From Bacteroidales bacterium (GTDB taxonomy: Bacteria > Bacteroidota > Bacteroidia > Bacteroidales > WCHB1-69): DNA of 57,002 nt. The stretch is from positions 1 through 57,002 of the forward strand of contig JAFZZK010000027.1 of NCBI GenBank assembly GCA_017615795.1, written 5' to 3'. Of the stretch, positions 16,470 to 24,128 are shown piece after piece. The translations under genes were made by a program, and so were the position numbers. Positions within the stretch are counted from its first letter, which is position 1; each line of letters opens with the position of its first letter. The notes under the pieces were generated by a model. It did no database searches. It was not told where the DNA came from and saw nothing but the letters and a program-made list of their open reading frames with translations.

Positions 16470-17759
16470 TTATAAAATATTACCAACGATGATTTTGGTG
16501 AATTTATTGTATTCAAAGAATTTTTTTGATAATTCTTGAATCTGTTCCGCCGTGATGTCGTTAACGTGTCGGAGCATGGTCTGGAATTCTTTTTCGTCGA
16601 GTCCGCGGGCGTGCCAATGTGCAATTTTTCTCATGTAAGATACCGAGTTCTCCACATCGCGAAGAAGGCTCCCTTCGATATGTCGTCGCACTAGGCTGAG
16701 TTCCTCTTCACCGACGGGCTCCTGGCAGAGTATCGCCATCTCCTCGAAGCAGGCGTCGACGGCTGCGCGGGTGTCTTGGGCATTCACGTCGCTGCTGATG
16801 GAGAAGAGCGACTGGTTGCCGAAGAAGGTGAGGTCTGCGTATGCGCCGTAGGTGTAGCCCTCTTTTTCGCGAAGCCGCTGCATGAGGCGGGACCCGAAAT
16901 ATCCTCCGGTGAGCGTGGACAGGATGGTCAAGTCACGGCGGCTTGGATCTGCGAAACCGATGGCAGGGCGGCAGATCATGATGGAGGATTGTATGCTGTC
17001 GTGCCGCTCTTCCTGAATGAGGGGCTTGCTCTCCTTGAAAAGGGCGAGGTCGTGAATGCGAGGTGCGGGCGTGCCATGAGGCGTTTGACTGAACAGTTCG
17101 TCGATGCAGCGCTCCAAGGTGCCGTCGAAATTGCCTGTGGCATAGATGCGCATGTTCTCCGCGCAGAATGTGGCGCGGTGGCACGCCTCCATCTGCTCAA
17201 TGGTCACCGCCCGCATGGTCTCAGGGGTCGAAAACCGTCCCGCAGCTAAGGCGTCTCCAAAAAGTGCATGCAAGGCTAATTGCGAGCAACGTACGTCCAT
17301 CTTTTGGGAAGAGTATTCTAAATCCTTGATTTTTCGTTCTTTGTATAACTCAAGGTTCTCTTCTCGATAGGTGGGGGACGAAATAAACTCGAAGATGGCC
17401 GGCAGAATGTGCGGCACAGTCTTTTTGGGAATGGTTATCTTGAGCTGGATTCTGTCGAGGGTGACCGAAACGCCGTAGGTGGCCCCGTGAAAGTCGAGCA
17501 GCCCGTCCATCTCGGCGGCTGTGTGGCGGGGAGAGCTTTCCTTGAGCAGGAAATAGGCGAAGCGTAGAGCGTGCTTGACAGTCTCATGCAACGACCCCAC
17601 CGAGAGCTCAATGTTCAGATGGATGAGGTCGAGGGTGGGGTTGTCGATGATGAAAACAGGTATCCCGTTGGGCAGGTTATGGCGTTGGGGAGGGACGAGG
17701 CTTATGTTCGTGACAGGATGCCGTTCGGGAGCAATGCTTCTGTCTAAGTGTGTTGTCAT
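16470..17759 (-). CDS. M16 (insulinase/pitrilysin)-family protein lacking the zinc motif
   Basis: A 429-residue protein with the two-domain M16 fold: an N-terminal half beginning RHNLPNGIPVFIIDNP and a C-terminal half containing GGYFGSRLMQRLREKEGYTYGAYA, the conserved arginine/tyrosine segment of the family. The zinc site HxxEH, normally in a GLAHFLEHMLFKGT-type stretch, is absent; the matching region reads HALRFAYFLLKESSP. It is therefore predicted to be catalytically inactive. Single inactive M16 chains are known to pair with an active chain, but none is in the window. There is no signal peptide, so it is probably cytoplasmic. It lies 6 bases after the type-B-domain membrane protein and 12 bases before the fibronectin-type cargo gene. 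Confidence 0.85.
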   Translation of the reverse strand: MTTHLDRSIAPERHPVTNISLVPPQRHNLPNGIPVFIIDNPTLDLIHLNIELSVGSLHETVKHALRFAYFLLKESSPRHTAAEMDGLLDFHGATYGVSVTLDRIQLKITIPKKTVPHILPAIFEFISSPTYREENLELYKERKIKDLEYSSQKMDVRCSQLALHALFGDALAAGRFSTPETMRAVTIEQMEACHRATFCAENMRIYATGNFDGTLERCIDELFSQTPHGTPAPRIHDLALFKESKPLIQEERHDSIQSSIMICRPAIGFADPSRRDLTILSTLTGGYFGSRLMQRLREKEGYTYGAYADLTFFGNQSLFSISSDVNAQDTRAAVDACFEEMAILCQEPVGEEELSLVRRHIEGSLLRDVENSVSYMRKIAHWHARGLDEKEFQTMLRHVNDITAEQIQELSKKFFEYNKFTKIIVGNIL

Positions 17760-17765
17760 GTTATT

Positions 17766-18632
17766 TTACCGGATGAGCATTACTTGACCGCGCCGGTTCA
17801 GCAACTTGCCGTCCGGGTCGGTGTATTTGATGATGTAGGTGTATATTTCACCGGCGAGTTCCTTCCCTTGCGAGGTTCCGTCCCAGCCGGCCTCGAGATC
17901 GCGTGTGTGGAAAACCATCTCCCCGCGGCGGTTGTAGACGGCCATTTCGTAGGTCTTCGGCTCAAAATTGGCCGTGATGTATAATTTGTCATTCAGACCG
18001 TCATGGTTTGGAGTGAAAGCGTTGGGTACAAAGAAGACAAACTCTGATTCGCTGACGGGTTCCTCAGGCTCGACTTCCTGACTCTTCTGCTCGTCAAGGG
18101 TGATTTCGGGAGTTGATGGGGTGGGGGTGTCGCCAAAGCTCTCCGTCTGTTTGGCAGAAGGTGCAGGTTTTAAGTCCACGACAGCGGGGATGGTGACATT
18201 CGGGTTTTGCTGCAACTCGTTTGTAGACTTGGATTTTGGGCTTTGTGTTTCGGCGTCCGCAGGTGCACTGACAGTGCGGGGCGATTCAGGTTCGCCAAAG
18301 AAGGATGTGGTGGATGAGGGAATGTCGGGGGTGCTTGTGGTGGACGGCGTGAGGGTCTTTGTTGTTGGGGCCGGGGTTGCGGCGGGCGCGGGTGCGGCTT
18401 GCGGGGTGGGAGTGGGGACTTCCGACGCAGGCGTTTCGGCATGGCGCATGCCCAGGGTTAGCGCAGTGACGAGGGCGGCGGTAACCACGGCGGCGGGGAT
18501 GCCGTAACCGCAGATACGGCGTAGGGCTCTTCCCCGATTGTATTTCACCAACGCGGGGTCTTGGGAGATGGCTTCCCATCCGGACTCGTCCACCGGTTGA
18601 GTGTATTTCTCGAATTGGTCTTTCAGCTTCAT
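17766..18632 (-). CDS. Putative anti-sigma-like membrane protein with periplasmic T9SS type B domain
   Basis: A 288-residue protein in three parts. Residues 1-39 are a short cytoplasmic segment with the pattern FEKYTQPVDESGWEAI, like the N-termini of Bacteroidota membrane proteins encoded beside ECF sigma factors. Residues about 41-61 are one transmembrane helix, with basic RALRR before it. Residues about 65-199 are a linker rich in P, T, A and S. Residues 200-288 are a complete type B (gliding-type) CTD: VPNAFTPNHDGLND, MAVYNRRGEMVF, GWDGTSQG and YTYIIKYTDPDG. It follows the sigma gene by 48 bases. Fusing an inner-membrane anchor to a T9SS sorting domain is odd, because such domains normally ride on exported cargo. 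The anti-sigma role is inferred from position and topology. The start is the ATG at 18632; a TTG 11 codons upstream is in frame. Confidence 0.8.
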   Translation of the reverse strand: MKLKDQFEKYTQPVDESGWEAISQDPALVKYNRGRALRRICGYGIPAAVVTAALVTALTLGMRHAETPASEVPTPTPQAAPAPAATPAPTTKTLTPSTTSTPDIPSSTTSFFGEPESPRTVSAPADAETQSPKSKSTNELQQNPNVTIPAVVDLKPAPSAKQTESFGDTPTPSTPEITLDEQKSQEVEPEEPVSESEFVFFVPNAFTPNHDGLNDKLYITANFEPKTYEMAVYNRRGEMVFHTRDLEAGWDGTSQGKELAGEIYTYIIKYTDPDGKLLNRRGQVMLIR

Positions 18633-18680
18633 GTCTTTGTCGTTATGATCGTGTCGTTGTTTCAAGATTCAGTTTCTATC

Positions 18681-19238
18681 CTACAATTCAAACTCCTCAT
18701 GGTTGAGGTATCCCCGTATGCGTTCCCGCAGACGGTTCTTGGCGCGGAAAACCAGTGTCCGCACGTTGGTGCCGCTCTCCTCCAGAATATCCTCCATCTC
18801 CTTTTGCGAGTACCCGTCGATATAGAACAAGTTGAACGCCAAACGCTGTCGGTCTGGCAGCTCGTTGATGAACGTCACCAGTTGCTCCATGGACAGTATT
18901 TCCGGCACGGGAGACGAAAGGCTGGGACTGGGGTAATCCTCGTCTTCAACTGCTTGCGTCTTTTGTCGTGAACGCTTGCGGCAGTAATCCAACGCTTTGT
19001 TCACCGTGATCTGGTATATCCATCCGCCGAGCGAGGTGATGTTCGTGTAGTCTTTGAAGTGGGTGAGGATGAAGACAAAGGTGTCATGGAACAGATCTTC
19101 GGCCTCGTCCGCATTGGGGGCATAGCGCCGGCAGATGCCTTTGACCATCGGACCATATTCAAGGTACAACTGCTTCTGGCACGCGCTGTTGCCCCGGATA
19201 CATCCATCTATCAGCTTTTGTTCTTCTTTTGTCACCAT
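18681..19238 (-). CDS. ECF-family RNA polymerase sigma factor
   Basis: A 185-residue sigma-70 family factor of the extracytoplasmic-function type. Region 2 runs from about residue 20 to 90 (EAEDLFHDTFVFILTHF, then GGWIYQITVNKALDYCRK). Region 4 runs from about 115 to 180 (LPDRQRLAFNLFYIDGYSQKEMEDIL, then VRTLVFRAKNRLRERI). It would direct RNA polymerase to a specific set of promoters. It heads the four-gene run ending at 14409. Its downstream neighbour, a one-helix membrane protein, is the likely partner. I find no TAnnTTTG element in the 89 bases between it and the divergent glycosylase gene, so it may be self-regulated. Kinship to P. gingivalis SigP is possible but not shown. Confidence 0.93.
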   Translation of the reverse strand: MVTKEEQKLIDGCIRGNSACQKQLYLEYGPMVKGICRRYAPNADEAEDLFHDTFVFILTHFKDYTNITSLGGWIYQITVNKALDYCRKRSRQKTQAVEDEDYPSPSLSSPVPEILSMEQLVTFINELPDRQRLAFNLFYIDGYSQKEMEDILEESGTNVRTLVFRAKNRLRERIRGYLNHEEFEL

Positions 19239-19327
19239 ACTGTCGCAGACATGTACAAGACGTTTTTCGTCGAAAAATGTTGCAGTCTATGAAATTTTTT
19301 TTTTATTTTGCCGAAAATTCATCTTCC

Positions 19328-19918
19328 ATGAATCGGCTGCAAAAATCGTATTTTTTACGAAACGAAGTGCTTTCCGTTGCCCGCGATTTGTTGGGGAAGT
19401 ATCTTTTTACCATAAAGGATGGGCAATTGGCCGGCGGGATCATTACGGAAGTGGAGGCCTACAAAGGTGTTGACGACCGTGCCTCGCATGCCTTTGGCGG
19501 TCGTCGGACGCAACGCAACGAGATGATGTACCACGAGGGCGGGGTGGTCTACATGTTCCTCTGCTATGGCATGCACTCGATGCTCAATTTCGTCACCAAT
19601 GCGGAAGGTGTTCCCGACGCCGTCCTGGTGCGCGGCATTTTGCCCACGCATGGCGAGGAACTGATGTTGCAGCGCACGGGGAAAAAACGCGTGACCCCGG
19701 CCCTGACCGACGGCCCTGGAAAACTCTGCAAGGCTCTTGGCTTGACGCTGGCCGACAATGGCACATCTTTGGATGGAAATACTGTCTGGCTGGAAGACAG
19801 AGGGATGGTCGTTCCGGATAACTCCGTGGAGATTACTCCGCGCATCGGTGTGGACTATGCCGGTGAGGATGCAAAAAGGTTGTATCGTTTTTATTTGAAT
19901 CCCAAAAGGTTACAGTAA
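19328..19918 (+). CDS. 3-methyladenine DNA glycosylase (AAG/MPG family)
   Basis: A 196-residue base-excision repair enzyme that removes alkylated purines from DNA. Family features are the N-terminal YFLRNEVLSVARDLLGKYL, TEVEAYKGVDDRASHAF (catalytic glutamate in EVEAY), RNEMMYHEGG, VYMFLCYGMHSMLNFVT and LTDGPGKLCKALGL. I used the ATG at 19328, which starts 10 residues before the conserved LLGK. An upstream in-frame ATG would overlap the divergent sigma gene. It converges on the TerC-family gene with a 35-base gap. Confidence 0.95.
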   Translation: MNRLQKSYFLRNEVLSVARDLLGKYLFTIKDGQLAGGIITEVEAYKGVDDRASHAFGGRRTQRNEMMYHEGGVVYMFLCYGMHSMLNFVTNAEGVPDAVLVRGILPTHGEELMLQRTGKKRVTPALTDGPGKLCKALGLTLADNGTSLDGNTVWLEDRGMVVPDNSVEITPRIGVDYAGEDAKRLYRFYLNPKRLQ

Positions 19919-19953
19919 TATCACCCTTTGTTCGGGTTTTGCATGGAGCATGC

Positions 19954-20994
19954 TCATGCCGTTCTCCTCTTGGGGAATAGCATCGAAATGAGGATGCTCA
20001 AGACGAGAATGCCAACAATCACGAAGAGGGAAACCAGTGTGTCTATATGTACGTGCACCAGTGGCAGCAGCATCTTGACGCCGATAAAGGTAAGCAGGAT
20101 GGAAAGACCGATCCTGAGGAACCAGAATTTGTCGAGGATGCTTTCCAGCATGAAGAAGAGGGAACGTAGTCCCATGATGGCGAAGATGTTGGAGAAGAAT
20201 ACGATGTAGGGGTCGTTGGTCACGGAGAAGACGGCGGGCACGGAGTCGAAGGCGAAGATGATGTCGGAGAACTCGATGATGAGCAGGACGATGAACAGCG
20301 GGGTGCAAAGCCATTTCCCATCGACTTTCGAGAAGAAGTTGTGACCGTCGAAGTTGGGGGTGCTCCAGTGGCGTTTGGTGAAGAATTTGACGACGGGGTG
20401 GCTCTCTACGTCGATGTGCTCGTCCTTGTTCCGTTCGAGAAACATCTTGATACCCGAATAGATCAGCACACCACCGAAGAGGAAGAGGATCCATCGGAAT
20501 TTCTGGATGAGGGCCGCCGCTGCGAAAATGAAGATGAACCGCAGCACAATGGCTCCGAGGATGCCGTAGAAAAGCACCCGGTGATAGTATTTTTTCTCCA
20601 CCCCGAACGACATGAGAATCATGATCATCACGAAGATGTTGTCGATGGAGAGGGTCTCCTCCATGGCATAGCCCGTGATGTATTCGAGGGCGAGGTTCTT
20701 GTTATATGATTTCACATTCTCCTCAAAGGGAGCCGAGGGGTCAATTTTCAGGTCGTCGTGGTATTTCTGGCTGAGTTCCACGATTTTTTCGTTGTCATGG
20801 ATGTTGTGGATGAGATGGCCGCCGAACCGGATGAAAAAGAAGAAGGCGAGGGCCAGCGTGACCCAAATGCCGGTTTGTACGGCGGATTCCTTAAAGGTGA
20901 CCTCCTTGTCCTTCTTGTGCATGACACCTAAGTCGAAGGCGAGCAGGCCTGCGATGAGGATGATGAATCCAATGAAGAAGATTGTCTCGCTCAT
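19954..20994 (-). CDS. TerC/Alx-family integral membrane protein
   Basis: A 346-residue polytopic membrane protein with about seven to nine hydrophobic helices. The TerC-family signatures are present: EYITGYAMEETLSIDNIFV and IIEFSDIIFAFDSVPAVF, with paired acidic residues inside membrane segments. Family members are linked to tellurite resistance and to manganese or other metal export. The acidic loop after helix 2 (about residues 70-100) is charged and soluble. I used the ATG at 20994; an earlier start would overlap the -7 element and terminator. It has its own promoter. Confidence 0.92.
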   Translation of the reverse strand: MSETIFFIGFIILIAGLLAFDLGVMHKKDKEVTFKESAVQTGIWVTLALAFFFFIRFGGHLIHNIHDNEKIVELSQKYHDDLKIDPSAPFEENVKSYNKNLALEYITGYAMEETLSIDNIFVMIMILMSFGVEKKYYHRVLFYGILGAIVLRFIFIFAAAALIQKFRWILFLFGGVLIYSGIKMFLERNKDEHIDVESHPVVKFFTKRHWSTPNFDGHNFFSKVDGKWLCTPLFIVLLIIEFSDIIFAFDSVPAVFSVTNDPYIVFFSNIFAIMGLRSLFFMLESILDKFWFLRIGLSILLTFIGVKMLLPLVHVHIDTLVSLFVIVGILVLSILISMLFPKRRTA

Positions 20995-21016
20995 TTTTTC
21001 TCTTTTTTTGGGGGCG

Positions 21017-21024
21017 CAAAGATA
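21017..21024 (-). promoter_or_regulatory. -7 promoter element for the TerC-family gene
   Basis: Minus-strand TATCTTTG followed by CGCC. It is preceded by C and an 8-T tract that belongs to the upstream terminator, and lies 23 bases from the ATG. Confidence 0.75.
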
Positions 21025-21025
21025 G

Positions 21026-21060
21026 AAAAAAAATGGCATCCGCGAAGGGATGCCATTTTT
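21026..21060 (-). terminator. Terminator of the 2-oxoacid:ferredoxin oxidoreductase operon
   Basis: Stem of 12 bp (arms 21029-21040 and 21049-21060) with an 8-base loop. On the minus strand it is followed by a run of U that reaches the next gene's -7 element. Confidence 0.85.
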
Positions 21061-21078
21061 GGGAAATCCATTATATTA

Positions 21079-21630
21079 TTATAATGTATTGAAGGGTTTG
21101 AGAATGCTCTTGCCGATTTCGACAGCCTCCTCGTTCTTGGGGATGAGGTGGTGGTGACGTTCGGGCAGGGATTTTTCAAGACCCTTGTGAAGCATTTCGG
21201 GGGTGACGAGGGGTTTAACCTTGAGGAAACCGCCGAGGACGATCATGTTGAACAGTTTGGCGATGCCCAGTTCGTTGGCCTTGTCGGCAGCAGCCACCTG
21301 ATAGATGTTGATGTCTTTGCGGGTGGGGTGATGGGAGATGCCGTTGGGGTCGTAGATAAGGAGGCCGCCAGGTTTGACGGCGCTTTCGAACTTGTCCATC
21401 GACTGTTGGTTGAGGATGATGGCGGTGTCGAATTGGTTGAGGTAGGGGGAGCAGATGCGCTCGTCGCTGAGGATGACGGTGACATTGGAGGTGCCGCCGC
21501 GCATTTCAGGACCGTATGAGGGCAACCAGCTCACTTCTTTATCTTGCATGATGCCGGCGTATGCGAGGATCTTGCCCATCGAGAGCACACCTTGTCCGCC
21601 GAAGCCTGCTATGATTATTTCTTCTGTCAT
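21079..21630 (-). CDS. 2-oxoacid:ferredoxin oxidoreductase, gamma subunit
   Basis: A 183-residue protein of the pyruvate/ketoisovalerate oxidoreductase catalytic-domain (gamma) type. It opens with IIIAGFGGQGVLSMGKIL and has the conserved SYGPEMRGGTSNVTV. It is the last gene of a four-gene operon in the order ferredoxin, alpha, beta, gamma. The complex decarboxylates a 2-oxoacid to acyl-CoA and passes electrons to ferredoxin, or works in the reverse, CO2-fixing direction. A gap of 23 bases separates it from the beta subunit. Confidence 0.94.
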   Translation of the reverse strand: MTEEIIIAGFGGQGVLSMGKILAYAGIMQDKEVSWLPSYGPEMRGGTSNVTVILSDERICSPYLNQFDTAIILNQQSMDKFESAVKPGGLLIYDPNGISHHPTRKDINIYQVAAADKANELGIAKLFNMIVLGGFLKVKPLVTPEMLHKGLEKSLPERHHHLIPKNEEAVEIGKSILKPFNTL

Positions 21631-21653
21631 TGCTTTGTGAGTTTAGGTGATTA

Positions 21654-22496
21654 CTATTTTTTTCTCAAGGAATAGATGGTCTCGTTGGGTTGATCGAAGG
21701 TGGCGACGCGTTCGATGAACTTGGGGTCGAACTTGCCGTCGACCTTCATGTCGCCGAGCGGGAAGTACTTGAGGGTGTTCTCTTCCATCCATTTGTTGGC
21801 TTGGACGGGGGTCATCTTCCAACCGGAGTTGCAGTTGGAGGTCACCTCAACGAAGGAGACGCCCTTGTTGAGTTTCTGGTTCTCGAAGGCCATGCGGATG
21901 GCTTTTTTGCACTTGCGGGCGAGTGCCGGGGTGTAGACGGCCTGGCGGGTCACATAGTAGGTGCCGGGCAGTTGGGCCAAGGCCTCGGTGATGCGCATGG
22001 TGTGTCCCATGATCTTGGGGTCACGGCCGTAGGGGGAGGTGACGGTCTCCATACCCTCGAGAGTGGTGGGGGCCATCTGGCCGCCGGTCATGCCGTAGAT
22101 ACCGTTGTTGATGAAGATCATGGTGATGTTCTCTCCGCGGTTGCAGGCGTGCATGACTTCGCCGCAGCCGATGGAGGCCAAGTCGCCGTCGCCCTGGTAG
22201 GAGAACACGTAGGTGTCGGGGCGCAGACGCTTGATGGCGGAGGCGCAGGCGGGAGCACGGCCGTGGGCGGCTTCCACGAAGTCCACGTCGAAATAGTTGT
22301 ATGCCAACACGGAGCAGCCGACCGGGGAGATGCCGATGACATTGTCTTGAATGCCCATTTCCTCGATCACCTCGGCGATGATTCTGTGGACGACGCCGTG
22401 GCCGCAGCCGGGACAATAGTGCATGGTGGCATCGGTCAGGACCGGGGTGCGCTTGTACACTAAGTTTTCGGGTTTTATGATGTCTTCTCTTGTCAT
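21654..22496 (-). CDS. 2-oxoacid:ferredoxin oxidoreductase, beta subunit (TPP-binding)
   Basis: A 280-residue subunit that binds thiamine pyrophosphate. The CPGCGHG motif near residue 28 and the TPP/metal motif GDGDLASIG...NNGIYGMTGGQ (about residues 101-140) are intact. Substrate may be a branched-chain 2-oxoacid (Vor), 2-oxoglutarate (Kor) or another 2-oxoacid. Subunit sizes and order fit Vor/Kor types, but this alone does not decide the substrate. Confidence 0.95.
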   Translation of the reverse strand: MTREDIIKPENLVYKRTPVLTDATMHYCPGCGHGVVHRIIAEVIEEMGIQDNVIGISPVGCSVLAYNYFDVDFVEAAHGRAPACASAIKRLRPDTYVFSYQGDGDLASIGCGEVMHACNRGENITMIFINNGIYGMTGGQMAPTTLEGMETVTSPYGRDPKIMGHTMRITEALAQLPGTYYVTRQAVYTPALARKCKKAIRMAFENQKLNKGVSFVEVTSNCNSGWKMTPVQANKWMEENTLKYFPLGDMKVDGKFDPKFIERVATFDQPNETIYSLRKK

Positions 22497-22513
22497 AATT
22501 TCAAGTGCTTTAA

Positions 22514-23593
22514 TTATTTAACCATTTTTTTGAGGGCCTCGAAAATCTCGACCGGGGTGGGGATGACACCACCATAGCGGCCGTAGTGTTCAACGGGGAC
22601 CTTGCAGCCGACGGCGAGTTTCACGTCCTCGATCATCTGGCCTGCGTTCATTTCGACGCTGAGGATCTTCTTCATGCGTCCACCGATTTCGCCAACAGCC
22701 TTGGTCGGGAACGGCCACAGGGTGATGGGGCGCACAAGACCGACCTTGATGCCTTCGGCGCGGGCCAGCTCGACAGCCTTCATGCAGATACGTGCGGCGG
22801 AGCCGTAAGCGACGAAGAGATATTCGGCGTCTTCGCATTGGATGGCCTCGTGACGGGCGTCTTCAGCCTCGCATCTGCGGTATTTCTCCTGGATGCGGTT
22901 GTTGATGCCTTCTTGCTTGAGAGCCTCGAGCTCGAGGGAGGTGACGATGCGGTGTTTGCCGGTGGAACGGTGTCCGGTGGCAGCCCACGGGCAGGTCTTC
23001 TCAATGTATTCGTCCGTCCAGCGGGGCTTGTAGTCGTCAACCATGACTTTCTCCATGACCTGGCCGATGACACCGTCGGAGAGGATGGCGGCCGGGTTGC
23101 GGTATTTGAAGGCAAGGTCGAAGCCGAGTTCCACGAAGTCGTACATTTCCTGCACGGATGCGGGGGCGAGGGTGATGAGACGATAGTCGCCGTGACCGCC
23201 GCCCTTGGTGGTCTGGAAATAGTCGGACTGGGAAGGTTGGATGGTGCCGAGGCCTGGGCCGCCGCGCACCACGTTGACGCACAATGCGGGAAGTTCCGCG
23301 CCAGCGATGTAGGAGAGACCCTCCTGCATCAGCGAGAATCCGGGAGAAGAGGAAGAGGTCATGACACGCTTGCCCGTGGAGGCACCGGCGTACACCATGT
23401 TGATGGAGGCCAGCTCGCTCTCAGCTTGCAACACAACCATTCCAGTTGTCAGATATGGTCTCTCGGCCATCAAATGCTCAAGCACCTCGCTCTGCGGAGT
23501 GATGGGATATCCGAAATAACCGTCGGCACCGCAGCGGATGGCAGCCTCAGCAATGGCTTCATTACCCTTCATTAATTTTAATTCTTTTGCCAT
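22514..23593 (-). CDS. 2-oxoacid:ferredoxin oxidoreductase, alpha subunit (VorB/KorA-like)
   Basis: A 359-residue subunit containing the pyrimidine-binding and transketolase C-terminal-like domains. It has GNEAIAEAAIRCGADGYFGYPITPQ at the N-terminus, TSSSSPGFSLMQEGLSYIAGAELP in the middle, and ILSVEMNAGQMIEDVKLAVG near the end. Bacteroidota proteins of this length are usually annotated as 3-methyl-2-oxobutanoate dehydrogenase subunit VorB. It lies 56 bases after the ferredoxin gene and 17 bases before the beta subunit. Confidence 0.94.
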   Translation of the reverse strand: MAKELKLMKGNEAIAEAAIRCGADGYFGYPITPQSEVLEHLMAERPYLTTGMVVLQAESELASINMVYAGASTGKRVMTSSSSPGFSLMQEGLSYIAGAELPALCVNVVRGGPGLGTIQPSQSDYFQTTKGGGHGDYRLITLAPASVQEMYDFVELGFDLAFKYRNPAAILSDGVIGQVMEKVMVDDYKPRWTDEYIEKTCPWAATGHRSTGKHRIVTSLELEALKQEGINNRIQEKYRRCEAEDARHEAIQCEDAEYLFVAYGSAARICMKAVELARAEGIKVGLVRPITLWPFPTKAVGEIGGRMKKILSVEMNAGQMIEDVKLAVGCKVPVEHYGRYGGVIPTPVEIFEALKKMVK

Positions 23594-23649
23594 TTTACGA
23601 AGTTGTTTAGTTTGTAATTGATTTTTTGATTCTACTGGTTGCGCTAAGG

Positions 23650-23871
23650 TTATTCTTTTGCGCGGTACACCTCAATCACGCCGTCGGGGCAGATCACTGC
23701 GCAGCTTGCGCAGCCGATGCACTTGTCCTCATCCGTCATCTCAAGGTAATTGTAACCCTTTGCATTCACTTTCTTGGAAAGCCCTATGCATTGGTTGGGG
23801 CAGCCTGTGATGCACACGCCGCATCCCTTGCACTTTTCAGTGTCAATAATTAAAGCTCCTTTAAATGCCAT
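23650..23871 (-). CDS. Ferredoxin-type 2x[4Fe-4S] subunit of the oxidoreductase
   Basis: A 73-residue protein with two cluster-binding motifs, CKGCGVCITGCP and CIGCASCAVICP. It should carry electrons from the TPP-dependent core to free ferredoxin. It is the first gene of the operon, directly behind a strong -7 element. Confidence 0.95.
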   Translation of the reverse strand: MAFKGALIIDTEKCKGCGVCITGCPNQCIGLSKKVNAKGYNYLEMTDEDKCIGCASCAVICPDGVIEVYRAKE

Positions 23872-23950
23872 AATTTTTTATTTTTACAAGTTATTAATTT
23901 GGTTGTTAAGTTGTTTCTGTAGTTTTCTGCACGCTTGAAATAAGCGTCGG

Positions 23951-23958
23951 CAAAGATA
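23951..23958 (-). promoter_or_regulatory. -7 promoter element of the oxidoreductase operon
   Basis: Minus-strand TATCTTTG followed by CCGAC, 79 bases upstream of the ferredoxin ATG. The leader is AT-rich and holds no clear structured element. Confidence 0.7.
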
Positions 23959-24083
23959 TGATTTTTTTTTGTTCCTGTCAATATCTTTTTCAGGGGATCT
24001 CCAAACTTTTTTCTCCCTAATATAAGGAATGTTCGATGCGTTTTTTTTATGCCTGACTTGGCACTACAACCATAATTATTTTG

Positions 24084-24091
24084 TATTTTTG
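24084..24091 (+). promoter_or_regulatory. -7 promoter element for the M49-like gene
   Basis: TATTTTTG followed by CC, preceded by TTTTG, 37 bases before the ATG at 24129. Confidence 0.7.
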
Positions 24092-24128
24092 CCACTCGTT
24101 TCAGATTGTACCACTAAATCCCATACCA

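Noticed and set aside
19919-19953. Terminator between the convergent glycosylase and TerC-family genes
   Set aside because: Only a 4-bp stem and a short GAGCATGCTC palindrome nearby; too weak to call.
23872-24128. Riboswitch or small RNA between the oxidoreductase operon and the M49-like gene
   Set aside because: The 257 bases are AT-rich with two divergent -7 elements; no stable structured element was recognised by eye.
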